Positions 1-11,700 of a stretch of 64,000 nt of DNA are shown here, one piece after another. The translations under genes were made by a program, and so were the position numbers. The stretch covers positions 14,741,001-14,805,000 of the forward strand of contig NC_088354.1 in assembly GCF_036884655.1 (NCBI RefSeq), in the 5' to 3' direction. Below the pieces are notes generated by a model. It was given only the letters and a program-made list of their open reading frames with translations, had not been told where the DNA came from and ran no database searches. Positions within the stretch are counted from its first letter, which is position 1; every line of letters begins with the position of its first letter. The stretch comes from Musa acuminata AAA Group (taxonomy: Eukaryota; Streptophyta; Magnoliopsida; Zingiberales; Musaceae).

Positions 1-217
1 TCGTTTAAAGCTTACCAAGTCTATTTTTATAATTTGCATTGTGTATCAATATTTGTTGAAATATCTACTTGTGAGATATCGAGTTAAATGATTCTTTTAA
101 TCTGTCTTTTCCTTTATAGATTCTTATGTGATCATAAAAGGTTTTCGGGACACTATCCATTTGTAGACAAATACACAAAGGTGTCGTACGACTTAAGAAA
201 TATGGTTAAGTTTATGA
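1..217 (+). repeat. 5' LTR, inner end only
   Basis: Matches about 4690-4897 as a diverged direct repeat (roughly three quarters identical by eye). The element begins before the window. Confidence 0.6.
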
Positions 218-221
218 CAAT

Positions 222-234
222 TGGTACCAAAGTG
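222..234 (+). other. Probable primer binding site
   Basis: TGGTACCAAAGTG directly follows the first LTR copy and resembles the plant initiator-tRNA-Met binding site TGGTATCAGAGC seen in the copia elements further along this window. Confidence 0.45.
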
Positions 235-1462
235 AGACATGCATACTTAAAAACACTTGGTATGCAAATATAGGGGACCTAGTGAGGTTGTATTAAGGGT
301 GGCCAACACACGCAATCATTTAAAAGAAACTAGCGTAGAGACATACGTAAAGGAATCGCTTAGAGGAGCGAATATCCGTGATTGACATTCAAAGGAATGG
401 TCAACCCTTTGCACGAGAGGCACCATGAGGTCAAGTAACTTAGGAAGAACGTATAGAACACAAATGTTGGAATGGTTGAGTTCAAGCTACGACTCGATGT
501 TGGCAACCAAACTTAATAGTGTTAAAGGCAAGCGAGGGCACTTGGAAAAGGATGAGATCATATAAGGAGGGATGAGTTGCTCGGTGACTTAAAGAGTTAT
601 GTAAATCGCATAAAGGCAAAAGAAACTACTATATCGAAGAATTTGATACTCATATAAGAGCTTATATATAGACAATGGATTGTCCATGACAATCCCAAGG
701 TGATCAAAACTCGATGCCATGGAGCATAAAAACTTTTTCTTCGATATGGGAATGATACGTCTGTAGGAGATTAAAGTGTGTAGTAGGTTCAACAAGTTGT
801 TAGGCCTTAAGGGGGGCAATAAATGTTATATTAACAAAGAGTCATAATCTAGTAAGTGCATTTACGATGGCAGAACAGTCAACAGTTTGTTCAGCAAGGT
901 GGAGTAGTCCAAGAGGATGGTGACCTTTGAAACTTTTAGAGATAAAGTCACTTCAACAAGACAGATATATAAGAGGGATAAGTCTCAATTCTCCAAAAGG
1001 AGAATCATATGCAACAGACCGTAGATGTTGAGTGGGGTACCCTAAGACGATAGTTCCATAAAGCTCAATGAACTAAGCAAGCGACGAGGAGTCATCACAT
1101 GATCTCATATGAGGTAATACGTTGGTGGATATATTACGAGATCAAGTGAGGCGCTCCTTAGGTAACATTAAACGAATGCACACTTAGAGCTAATATGGAG
1201 ATCGAATTCAATGAAGGGTTGACTCGTGGAATGGTGGGCACGAGGACCACCATCAACTCAATGTGAATAGAAGAGTGGAATAATTTGGGTAAAACTCGAT
1301 AAAGTGTCCAAGACGTATAAAGGGAGTCGACATAAAAACCAAAAAATTGAGTAGAGGCACAAAGCATTTCTTGGTCAGAGGTCAAGGATATGAACTATTA
1401 TAGAGGCAAGAGCAAGATCATATCGTTCCATAGGTCCCTTGTTCTGATGGAGCGAACTAATC

Positions 1463-1882
1463 TTGCATAGTTTTAAAGTCAAAGGGAGCTTCAAGGCCTA
1501 TGCATCTTATCTCAACAAAATAGTTGATAAAGGGACGGAAGTAAAGGTGGGGTCAGAAAACCTTAGCATGGGGCAAGAGGATGTGAAGACGAGTACTCTT
1601 AAAGAATATGTTGCAATATTACCATTACCATTCGAGTTACTGCAAAAGAAGTTATATGCAATAGAGATTATGTTAGGGGTAAAAGCCCAAGATCTAGATA
1701 ATGGCACATCAATTTCAGTGAAGTCAATGAAATTCGATAGTTATTGGGTAATAGACTATCCTAAAGTTGCACTTCGTTCATGTGTGACCCAAGAGCGAGT
1801 GGACGAAGATCGATTGTTAAAGGAGCAAACAGAATCAGAAGTGGCAAAGGCTTTGCGATGTGCTAACGGAGGTCACACATAG
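1463..1882 (+). pseudogene. 139-codon open frame inside the old LTR element, unrecognised
   Basis: This is the longest open frame in the element interior. It is hydrophilic with a charged end and has no zinc knuckle, no DTG protease motif and no polymerase motif. It lies in the right orientation between the two LTR copies, so it may be a remnant of gag or a cargo region. I do not recognise it and a chance open frame is possible. Confidence 0.25.
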
Positions 1883-4689
1883 AGAGATTATAGTCCAAAT
1901 TCATCCCACAAAGATCAAAATACATTAAAGATGTCATAAGAAGGCGACATGATACAATATATCATGATGGAATAGTTTTAAGGCAATACGATACACATAG
2001 AAGAAGTCCGGTGAGTGGCTTAATTATATAAAGGTGAACTTCACTTTAGTAAGCAACATAACAACAAGAAGGGTCATATATTCAAGAAGTGAATGACATG
2101 GTACCGTAAAAGCGGGTCTTTCATGTGTGTACTAAATTTTACATTTGATGAAAGCCTTGGTTATCATAGAAGTATGATTTGAGTGGCTGGAGAGTTGGGA
2201 CTACTCTAAAGCTCATATTCGCTAGAGAGCCCAACAAGTCAAAGGAAATGGCTGAGCGAATGAATATTACTACCAATGATGCAAAGGAGAATAGAATCGA
2301 CGCAAGCCCTACAACATGATACAGAGGTTATGCATGAGAGTTATAGTCTATTATTTTATCATCCAAGGGGAACTACTCAAAGAACACAAAGATGTTGAAA
2401 CAAGTAGTCGAAAAGGGCAAGGAGGCAATGACGAGTCCAAAGGGACTTAGCTACCCAAAACCAAGCGTTAATTAGATAAAGGGGGACTTGGAAGAGTATC
2501 ATAGTGCCACAAAAACAGATCTACCAATCACGAAGAAAGGGATACAAATACGAGGTGACAGATAGTAAAGCCATGAGCATAACAGCATCATGATATCGTA
2601 AAGGTAGGACTTTCGTGGAGTCATTGATCCTTTGCTCTCATGGAAGGAGAGCGCATGATTGTAAAAGAGGGCTAAGGAGGTAAAAACTTTAAGTACCGAC
2701 AGGATAGAAGGGCAAAGGTTATGGAACTTCATAAGACCAATATTGACAAGCTTCTCATCAAAATAACTAAAAATGAGGAACTTTTGGTTGATACAATATT
2801 ACTTGACTAAAGAATGGAATAAATAGTATGTGATCTTGTACATTTTCTAATCAGAGTAAGTGATAGAAATGATAGAGAAGATGATATAATCCTAGAGATG
2901 ACCAAAACAATAGGAGATTTTCTTTAAGCCGGGGTAAAATTTTACTCTTTTCGGGCAAAACTTCTTATATTTTAAAAGTTCAATGGCAATAAGGAGGTGA
3001 ATCATAGTAGTTAACACAATGCAAGGAATATAAATACCTTGGGTGCTTTAGAAATATGAGCAAAAGATAAGCAAAGTTAGTAATTAGCTTGATGCATGAA
3101 GTATAACCCTCGAGAAGGTGAGTGAAGTCAAGTAACCTTTGTCTTCTTAACTCTTATAAGAATGGGTAAACATCAAATATCTCAATTAACTTATTTATCT
3201 AACAAGGAAGCTTTACACATATTCAAAGACCCTTCATAGAGACTTGTGGAAGATAATAATTGTCAAATCTTCACCAATGGTGATTATATCTATTGAGAGT
3301 CGATTGTCTATTTAATTTCCCAATAAAATACTAATCGAAAGCAGAAGTAATGCTAACCTACTTGATGTGACAACTAAGCAAAAGAAAAATCAATCAATAA
3401 ATTTTACAAGGCGATGCTAGTTAAAGCTCTAATAGGCATCCACCTAGCTCAAGCGACATGAGATGCTTGAGAGATTGATGCATAACAATGAAGGTCTTTT
3501 CCTTCATCTAAGGGATATGTAGGAACAAATAAAAAACAACACAATTTGATTGACCCCACACCAGAGTCTGAGTTACTAACAAGTTGAAGCAATGTTGGTG
3601 GATTAAAATTTGACCCTACAATGATAATGGAGAGCAATTGAAAGCCAAGAGAGATGCATTATAGCTATTACGATAAGATGTCATTAACGTCTTGGTTAGC
3701 TTGATGTGGTCCAGACCCATATGCGTAAGGTTGTCCAAGATGGCTTTAGGGTGAAAACGTCATGCTCTTGAGGTGCCACATATACAAAGATCGAAATCGA
3801 GAGAGATTTCTTGACTCGATCCCTTTGACACCCAAGTCAGTGATATAAGATAGGTGACCGTAGACGCGAGTGATTAAAGAGTGATGTCCCCATTTTATTA
3901 TGTTGAAAATAAGCTTTTATACCTGGTTGTAAAGGGACATAATAGTCTAGGACATATTGTATGGGAATGTAGCCTCTAACCACCTCTACCAATCTTCTCT
4001 TGACATTTTATCCACATGGGTGACAAGGGAGGATAGCCTACAACCACCTGCCTTGGACCCTTGTCCACGTGGGCAAACAAATGGAGGGTAGCCTTCATCT
4101 TCTTATTCTAGTTTAGATACCACGTGGAGGCTACGTGTCGAATAATGATTGGCTAACGATGTTTTCCCTCGCAACTAAAGTAGAAGATTAAAGATTCAAC
4201 AAAGACAAAGAGATGCAACATCTACAAAGACTTCGACAAGAACACTGAAAGAATAAGTGAAGAAGAATGTCATGGACAAATATATACATAAGATGTTTGA
4301 TATAATATTTGTGTATATTCGTAAATTTCGATTTTGTTCAACGGCTTATAGTAGGCTTAGTAACCCCATTTTAATTGGCTTTTGTGACCATTTTATCCTA
4401 TAAAATCATCCAAATAACTAGTACAATGCAAGTTATATGAAATCATCACGTAGATGTAAAATTACCCAAAACTAGATTATCCAAATAATCATTTTGGAGG
4501 TTTTCTAACTCCGTAGAGTGGTGCAAAGTATTAACTAGTACAATACACTAGAGCTACCATGTGACACATGATTAGATAGACCATTGGGGTATTATCTAGA
4601 GTTGTTCACTATCTTATGTTGTAGTAGCATCATGTGAGCACTTATAAGGACTTTTGATCTCAGCGAACCATCTTGGACCTTGTGCCGTG

Positions 4690-4897
4690 CGATCATTCAG
4701 AGCTTACGAAGTTTATATTTATAATTTATATTATCTATCAAGTATTTTGCTAAAATGTGTGCTTGTGAAATCGTGAGTTAAACATTTCTTCTAATTTGTT
4801 TCTATTTTGAATGTCTTTATGGGATCATAAAAGGTTTCAGGGAGACTAACCCTTTACGGATGAACACGTAAGGATATTGTACAACTTAAACAAAACT
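4690..4897 (+). repeat. 3' LTR, distal end
   Basis: Diverged copy of 1-217 in direct orientation. The upstream limit of this LTR is not visible to me; it may reach back to about 3.9 kb. Confidence 0.55.
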
Positions 4898-4900
4898 AAC

Positions 4901-6390
4901 TAAATCCGTAAGATTTAATTAAAAATATATTTAAAATAAATTATGAATATAATAATATCAAAATATATGAAAAATAAAAATCAGGGTTTATAAGGGAAAA
5001 GACAGAAACTTCAGTGTCTCTAAGGAGACGTACGGATGTGTTGCATGATACAGCAATCCTGAATCTAAATTTTTCTATGGCAAGCTTAACCAAGTAACGT
5101 CTTGAAATGTTTAGGTAAAGTTGAACTCATAAATAACAATGCAACTATTTTTCCTTGCGCCAAAAATAAATGAAAATGTTATCAGGAAGTATGACAAAGA
5201 ACAAAAAAAAGGAAGTGAAAGTTAGAAGATTGACACCCAACACCACTCTCAACTGAATAAACTTAGAATCACTTGAATACCTGAATCAATGTCAGCAACA
5301 CATTTAAACTGCTGCAGAAACATCAAGATTTGTCGATCCTGTATTCAAGACTCTTGCGCATTATCTGGCCTACTGTATCAACTTATTGGATGTGTTGTTA
5401 TTAATTTTTCAGCTTACTAAAATTATTCACAGCGTTTAGCATCACATTGAGATTAAAAAAAAATTACCATATTAATTTGCGCTAAATTTTTGAAAACTAA
5501 TCCATTGACTTGTTCTATTCTTCTATATCAAACACAAAAAGAAAAGGCAGAGCAAATGACTGAAAATATGAACACGGAGAAGCTAGTTTCTCGTGATTCA
5601 GTTAGGTAATACCGCAGATAGGATTCAACATCTGAACAAGATTTCAGATTGCTACCAAAAGCTCTTCTGACAAAACTGATACAGTCAGTATATGATACAG
5701 AAGTAGGATCAAACTAAAGATAAAGAGAAGAGACTTAATTCACTTAAATTAAGAACTTATGATTAAATAAGGATTGGAATTTTAAGGAAGAAAATATCCT
5801 ACTATCCTTCCCTCTCAAGCAGATGGTGACGGGGAAGGAAGAGATGTGGACAACAAGAGATGAAGTGCGTCACGCTAGTTTAATCTCATATCAAAAGTGG
5901 GAGGATACTTTAATTGGTTTATAGGGGCTTGATAGTATACAATCAATTTGGGCTCAAGCCGTTTTGCTCATGTGATTCTAGATCTATCAAGTAAATGAGT
6001 CAATTATCTCATCAAGTTGATTTCATTACAATTATATATAAGTTACCTTAGTTTAGTCCCATAATAGTCATCTCTGATGGGATGATTTAATCATTAACTT
6101 CGTTATCAAAATATTTAAAATGATAGATTAACATATCCTTTGATGATTGGATCTGATTCATTAGGTTTATTGAGCCTAAACTACTAGATCAAAATATTTA
6201 AATTTGGGTTAGCGATACCATACCCATTAGACCTTTATAAATAAATTTAATATTTTATCAACAACCAAACTGAAAGAATAAATGCACATCCAAACTAAGT
6301 CGAAAAGGGCTATTCATCCAAGACTAAATGCACATCGTAGCTTGAAGCCACAACACCGCAAGTTTAGTCCATGCGAAGAGACTTGAATTG
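4901..6390. other. Gene-free AT-rich stretch
   Basis: No open frame, splice pattern or repeat that I can assign. It lies between the old retrotransposon and a minus-strand promoter-like block, so it may hold decayed exons of a minus-strand gene. Confidence 0.4.
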
Positions 6391-6890
6391 TTAAAAATGT
6401 AAGTGACGCGAGATTGGGCAGGTAAATGATCCTACATAAGCAAAGAGCCTGACAAAGCACCAACGCAAAAGAAAACTCGGATTAGAGAATCGACGGATCG
6501 AAGACAGAGCAGAAGCTTTACCGATACCCAAATCCAAGAAACCCAGGACAAGATCCAGAGAAACTATGAAGAAAAGAATGAACAAGAAGGCAACATAACA
6601 GTTGGGGTTAGAGAATCGATGGATCGAATACCGAGCAGAAACGTCGCCGAGATTGCTCCGTGGTGCAATTGATCGTTCAAGAACGAGGATGCCTGAGCGG
6701 ATGGCTGAGAGACGTAGAAGGATTCTGAGCGATCGAGGGCGGAAAGCCGAAAGCGAGCAAAGAACAAGCCCTAATCTACACAAGTGGAGGAGGAAGAGGA
6801 GGAGGAGGAGGAGGAATGCCATCGCCCGAAACCGTCGGGGATGGGATTGGTGAGCGAGAGCGAGAAAGCGGGCCTTTTATAGCTACGGTT
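6391..6890 (-). other. Probable orphan promoter plus first exon of a minus-strand gene
   Basis: Read on the minus strand, a TATAAAAG box (6881-6874) is followed by a pyrimidine-rich CTCGCTCTCGCTC leader and an ATG at 6822 opening a 143-codon frame. The frame begins with a Leu-rich run encoded by a GGAGGA-type repeat. A block of about 30 bp sharing TTAGAGAATCGA and GAGCAGAA occurs twice about 125 bp apart (6482-6514 and 6607-6640). The composition is clearly less AT-rich than the flanks, as in plant 5' UTRs. I do not recognise the product, and the open frame may simply be untranslated leader. No downstream exons are evident before the retrotransposon. Confidence 0.35.
6874..6881 (-). promoter_or_regulatory. 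TATA box, minus strand
   Basis: TATAAAAG on the minus strand, followed by a CT-rich leader. It would serve the orphan first exon at 6391-6870. Confidence 0.45.
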
Positions 6891-7001
6891 GCGAGCGGGG
6901 CTGTTACGATCCCAACGGCGAAGAGCTTATTTGAGACGCGGCGATCTCCGTGCAGTCTATCCGTTATAAACCATATTGGCGAGATGACGTAACAGCAAAT
7001 C

Positions 7002-7021
7002 GGGTTCTATTTATAGAACCC
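7002..7021. repeat. Short inverted repeat
   Basis: GGGTTCTAT and ATAGAACCC are exact 9-bp arms separated by TT. Function unknown; it lies between the ferredoxin relic and the minus-strand TATA box. Confidence 0.7.
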
Positions 7022-7365
7022 CGTGACAAAGTAGCCCACCGAGTCGGAACATACCACTATTTCCGTTACGGAATATATCGGTTATGAACGATAACAACAC
7101 CTTCGCATCAATGTTATTTCTCCATGTATACTGTGAATTGGATTCATCCTTTTTCGATTGCTGAAATATAATTCAGCCGTTACCAATATAACTCGAGAAT
7201 TGAAAGCACAAAATGTCTAAAGATATTGCTCAACAAGTAAATATAAATTGCATGAAAACTTTCACGGGAACACAGAACACTGCAACATCAGCAACAGTCC
7301 TGAGATTACGAAAACAAGTGCAAGAATCCGTCTTGGTGGCGACAAGGCGCTAACTGTGATCCATT

Positions 7366-7760
7366 TCAAGCGTATCCAAGGAAACGATGCTGATGCGATC
7401 GATGCAGTAGTCGATCGACGCACGGTCGATGTAGTTCATCTTCTTTATGAGTGTGGATGATGCAATCTGATCTTGGATAGGAGACACAGCCATCTGTGTT
7501 TCATCAAGGAAGGATCCGTCGGGGGACTGATCAACATCACCGGGCACCATCTGAGCAGCATAGGTAGATCATGCCCCAGCTCGGCAGGAGTACGGCAGAT
7601 CTACTCCGGCAGTCTCGGCTGCATCGGGAATGTAGGTGTCGTCTGGAGCATCAAGTTCATGTTCCTTCGCCTCCGGGTCAATGAGCTCCACCTCGTAGAC
7701 TGCCGTAGCAGACGCCCTGAAGCGGTTGGATATCTTCAGGGTTGATGCATTTTGAGATAG
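7366..7760 (-). pseudogene. Ferredoxin relic, root (non-photosynthetic) type, plastid [2Fe-2S]
   Basis: The minus-strand frame from about 7760 reads the end of a transit peptide ([18 protein letters not shown]) and then a ferredoxin core with [14 protein letters not shown] and LPYSCRAG. The next cluster residues are destroyed: the second cluster Cys codon is a stop (TGA, 7571-7569), and the third is Tyr (STYAA instead of STCAG). Downstream GDVDQS and GSFLDETQM are intact in frame. A small deletion with a frameshift follows, after which the other frame gives CVSYPRSDC and HTHKEDELH. The CVSYP and HTHKE ending is typical of the root/heterotrophic ferredoxins rather than leaf ferredoxin. Without two cluster cysteines it cannot make a working electron carrier. 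The N-terminal part of the transit peptide was not found. It lies head to head with the amidase gene about 1 kb away. Confidence 0.85.
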
Positions 7761-7763
7761 ACA

Positions 7764-7866
7764 CTAAATATGTAAGAAGACAAAGCAAACAGCAAGTACA
7801 TGAATATGGGCAGCAGCTAAATATGTAAGAAGACAAAACAAACAGCAAGTACATGAATATGGGCTT
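7764..7866. repeat. 53-bp tandem duplication
   Basis: A unit starting CTAAATATGTAAGAAGAC at 7764 is repeated almost exactly from 7817. One G/A difference is visible. It lies directly upstream of the ferredoxin relic. Confidence 0.9.
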
Positions 7867-8445
7867 GAATATTGTTTCTGGATTTGCATTGATAATTCAT
7901 ATAAATTTTGTCTTTTAGATGATGGATGGTAAGGTTGGCTGAGAAGGGTAAATTAGCAGCTACATTCCCTTTATTTATCCCGCAGTATAAGACAACAAAA
8001 CCATACGGAAATCCAGAATACGGTGGCCATTGTCAATAGTTATGTCCCAGCAACTAATAACAGTGCGACGTTAAAATTTATACATCAAGTCAAGCCTCTC
8101 GAGTCTCAACCTTTTAGTTCTCAAAAACCAGGAAGCCTCGCGTAAGATGAATACGAGAGAACTTGCTAAGCATTTCAAGAACAAGATTTGCTAGCTTGTT
8201 TCTTCAGTATTATAACTGCTGGACAGGCTTCATAATATGAAATGCACGATCATTTCAACCAGCAACCAAACTGCTTCCTAGAGTAAAAATGCATTTAGAA
8301 CAAGTATAGCTCCAAAGAAAAATAATTATAACTAGAAACGCTTTATGGATGAAAGGTGAATGAGTTGATAAATTTTGAAGTATCCTAATTATATTTAAAT
8401 CAGTTAATAAAATTCTGATTAAATTGAGACTCAATAATGATTAAA

Positions 8446-8446
<1 letters not shown>
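7867..8446. other. Gene-free stretch between ferredoxin relic and amidase
   Basis: No coding signal found on either strand. It could hold the decayed 5' exon or promoter of the ferredoxin. Confidence 0.4.

Positions 8447-8501
<55 letters not shown>
8447..8501. repeat. (TA)n microsatellite
   Basis: About 55 bp of uninterrupted TA dinucleotides. It ends about 285 bp upstream of the amidase ATG and so lies in its promoter region. Confidence 0.95.
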
Positions 8502-8505
<4 letters not shown>

Positions 8506-8785
8506 ATTAAAATTAGGGGAATGCATATGAAAATAACGAATAACTGACCGTATCTGTAATTTTGGCCTACGCTCGTTACGGCAGCAATGGGTCCCGCACA
8601 CGGTCCAACGTGACGCTCATCTCTGCAGCTATCACACGGGTGGAAACTTGGGTAGACGGGGTTCCCGGACAAAGGAGTAGGCGAAGCACCGCCCCATCTT
8701 GTTTCAGTCGGCTGGCTTTTGTCTTGTAAGGTTAAACCCTTAAAAGAGGCGGAGGAGAAGCCAGTGCTTGGGTCTCGAGAGCGAG

Positions 8786-11700
8786 ATGGTGGTCGTCGCT
8801 GCTCTCCAGTTCGCCTGCTCCGACTCGGTCTCGGAGAACGTCGATACCGCTGAGAGGTAGCCCCTTCAATCAATCACGTTGTCCAAGCTCCTTCTTTGAA
8901 CCAGATCCCGTCTCTCTCTTCTTTTGCTTTTATTCACATCCATCCACCGCAAGAAAATTTTCCTTCGTTTCTGATGAAAGATAAAGAAAATAAATCGTTT
9001 TGCCCCATTCGATTTCTTAATCTCCGCAAACTCTGTGATGCCAAAGTCGGTGGGAGTGATCAGGAAGTGATCTTCTTACGTAGGAATTGTTGGTTGTTAG
9101 TGAAAAAAAGCATAATTAGACTCCGAAATTTTTGCTTTCTCTTTAGTTTGTCTTAGTGTAGACAGATTACTTGTGGGTCGAATTAAGATTTATAGAAACA
9201 TCTGCAGTCCATTACAGTCAGTTGATATTGCGAGCATTAGACTGTTGCTCTAGCAGTTACTTGTGGTTGTAAGATTGACTTCCGTCGGAATCTGATGATG
9301 TTGAATTCTCTGGTTCTGTTGGTGATGAGAACTTGAAGCGAAAGATTCTTATTATATTAGTTTTTGAGTCAAAAGAATAATATTGAAGTCATTGGGCTTT
9401 GATCGATAGGATTCTAGCTCTCGAGTCCTTCATAATAGTTTTGGTAGTACAAGAATAACAGCCACAACAAACTGTGATGTCCCGACAATAATAATTTAGG
9501 TAGCATGCCATTGATATGAAACATCAATTTGAACACATTCCATTGGTTTTTGTATGCAAAAACCTTTGATCGCTTATGTCTTAGTTGTTAGGACCAGAAC
9601 TTTTTCATCGAAAAAGACTTTTTGGTTGTTGCTATATGATTTATATATTTCTTGTAATACTCAATATGATAAATTCCTAAACACTTTTCTTTTTTGCAGG
9701 TTAGTAAGAGCTGCTCATAAGAAGGGGGCAAACATTGTTCTCATTCAGGTACACAATCTCACATATTTCGCTTATAGTTGGTGGTCGAAATAGTCGGTGA
9801 TTGAACACCGAGACAGCCTCCTATCTTATCAAAATTATTTAGACAAAATGTGTAATCATGTGCGTGGAGCTTAGTGACTGTTTTGGTGTGATTGCTTAAT
9901 TTTCATTCTAATGACATTCTAGCTCAACTCTAAGGTGGATGATTTATTACAACTCTTGATGTGTAAAGTTGTTGCTCATTCCATCTTAAGGGATTTATTT
10001 TTTCACTAATTCAACTATGAAAGAAAAATCTTTCTTGTACTGAGGATGCTAGGCATAAAGCACTCATTGGTAATTATAATAACTATACGGTGTTATGCCC
10101 TTCTGTTTTGATGAGTGTTATCTTCACTGCTACACTTTCATGCTTTGTTCAAGAAACAATGAAAAATCACTTATTGGGATGCACATATACTACAGGATGA
10201 GCCAAAAAATATATCTGACATGCCTCATTGTGTTCCTCAGAATTGTCCAATAAGTTAATAAAGTAAGAATTCTCACTAAAATTATTAATTGGAGGGTGAA
10301 GCCTCCCTTTTTAGAATTATATTCTCTACTTACCTGCACAGTTATGCTTCCCATGATACTCACTGATTCTAGAAGAGTCATAATTCATTTGATGTGCCCA
10401 TGAGAGAGATTCTAGCATATATATATATATACTGCTGACTTTCACATTTACAGCAGCACTTACTACAGTATTTTCTGTGTTTGTTAAGGTTCCTACAGGT
10501 GGTTTGTATCTAATTTGGTTTTCTTCTACCCGGTTACATTTTTCAGGAACTATTTGAGGGTTATTATTTCTGTCAAGCCCAACGAGCAGATTTCTTTCAA
10601 CATGCTAAGCCATACAAAGAGCATCCTACAATTTTAAGGTGACCGCAAACTCTATCAGGAAACTCAAGCCTCTTGCATTGACATGTGGACAAATGAAAAG
10701 AATTGCAATATAATATTTTGCAGGATGCAGAAACTTGCTAAGGAGTTAGGTGTTGTAATACCTGTGAGTTTCTTTGAAGAGGCAAATAATGCTCATTATA
10801 ATTCAGTAGCAATTATTGATGCAGATGGGACGGACCTTGGTTTATACAGGAAATCACATATTCCAGATGGACCAGGCATGAATTATCTTATTGATGAATT
10901 TTTAATTTTTGACTTGAGAATAATGAATTTTTAATAAATAATTATCAATATCACTATATTGGACCAACCTACTTTTCATCTTTTCTTAATAATGAATTTT
11001 TAATTTTTGTTTAGGCTACCAAGAAAAATTTTATTTCAACCCAGGAGACACTGGCTTCAAGGTATGACATAAGTTCTTAGGTTTGTGCAAAAAAAATTTG
11101 TTGGATGTTAGCAAATGTGATGCATAATTTCTCTGTGTAACTCGTATGGATACTTGACAAATTGACCTTTTCTTTGGTGTGTCTGGAATTAGGTATTCAC
11201 AACCAAGTTTGCAAGGATTGGAGTTGGTAAGTAAATTGCTCATCAATAACCACAAGTGGTTTGTGTTGTTGGATATGCATATCTTTGCATCTTTGTGTCA
11301 AGCATGATAGTTGTTACATTAGCTAGCCTGACAAATGTTTCTCAAGTGTCCTCAATTTAGAGAATTCATTCCTTGTCTTGGCAGCAATTTGCTGGGATCA
11401 GTGGTTTCCTGAAGCTGCTAGAGCTATGGCACTTCAGGGAGCTGAAATATTATTTTACCCTACTGCTATCGGATCAGAACCCCAAGATGAAGGGCTTGAC
11501 TCTCGTGAACACTGGAAACGAGTAATGCAAGGACATGCTGGTGCTAATTTGGTAACATGATATCATAGATCTTGATTGACTTTTTAATAGGAACTTCAAT
11601 GCAGAATCATCAGAGATATTTTTCCTCTGCTAGTCATTACCGTAATGTAATTTTGATGATGCAGGTCCCACTTGTAGCTTCTAACCGAATCGGAAAGGAG

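Larger units (their letters stand above)
1..4900 (+). mobile_element. Old LTR retrotransposon without recognisable pol, cut by window start
   Basis: Bases 1 to about 217 and about 4690 to 4897 are diverged direct copies; shared strings include TTTATAATTT and GGGATCATAAAAGG-like blocks, in the same order. They are read as the inner end of the 5' LTR and the end of the 3' LTR. The sequence just after the first copy (222-234, TGGTACCAAAGTG) resembles an initiator-Met primer binding site. The 3.5-4 kb interior has stops in all frames and I recognise no protease, integrase or reverse transcriptase. This fits a decayed or large non-autonomous derivative. The outer end of the 3' LTR could not be fixed, so the exact LTR length is unknown. 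Confidence 0.6.

Noticed and set aside
8400..8873. 157-codon minus-strand frame over the amidase start
   Set aside because: It runs through the TA repeat (Tyr-Ile run) and is antisense to a confidently identified first exon.
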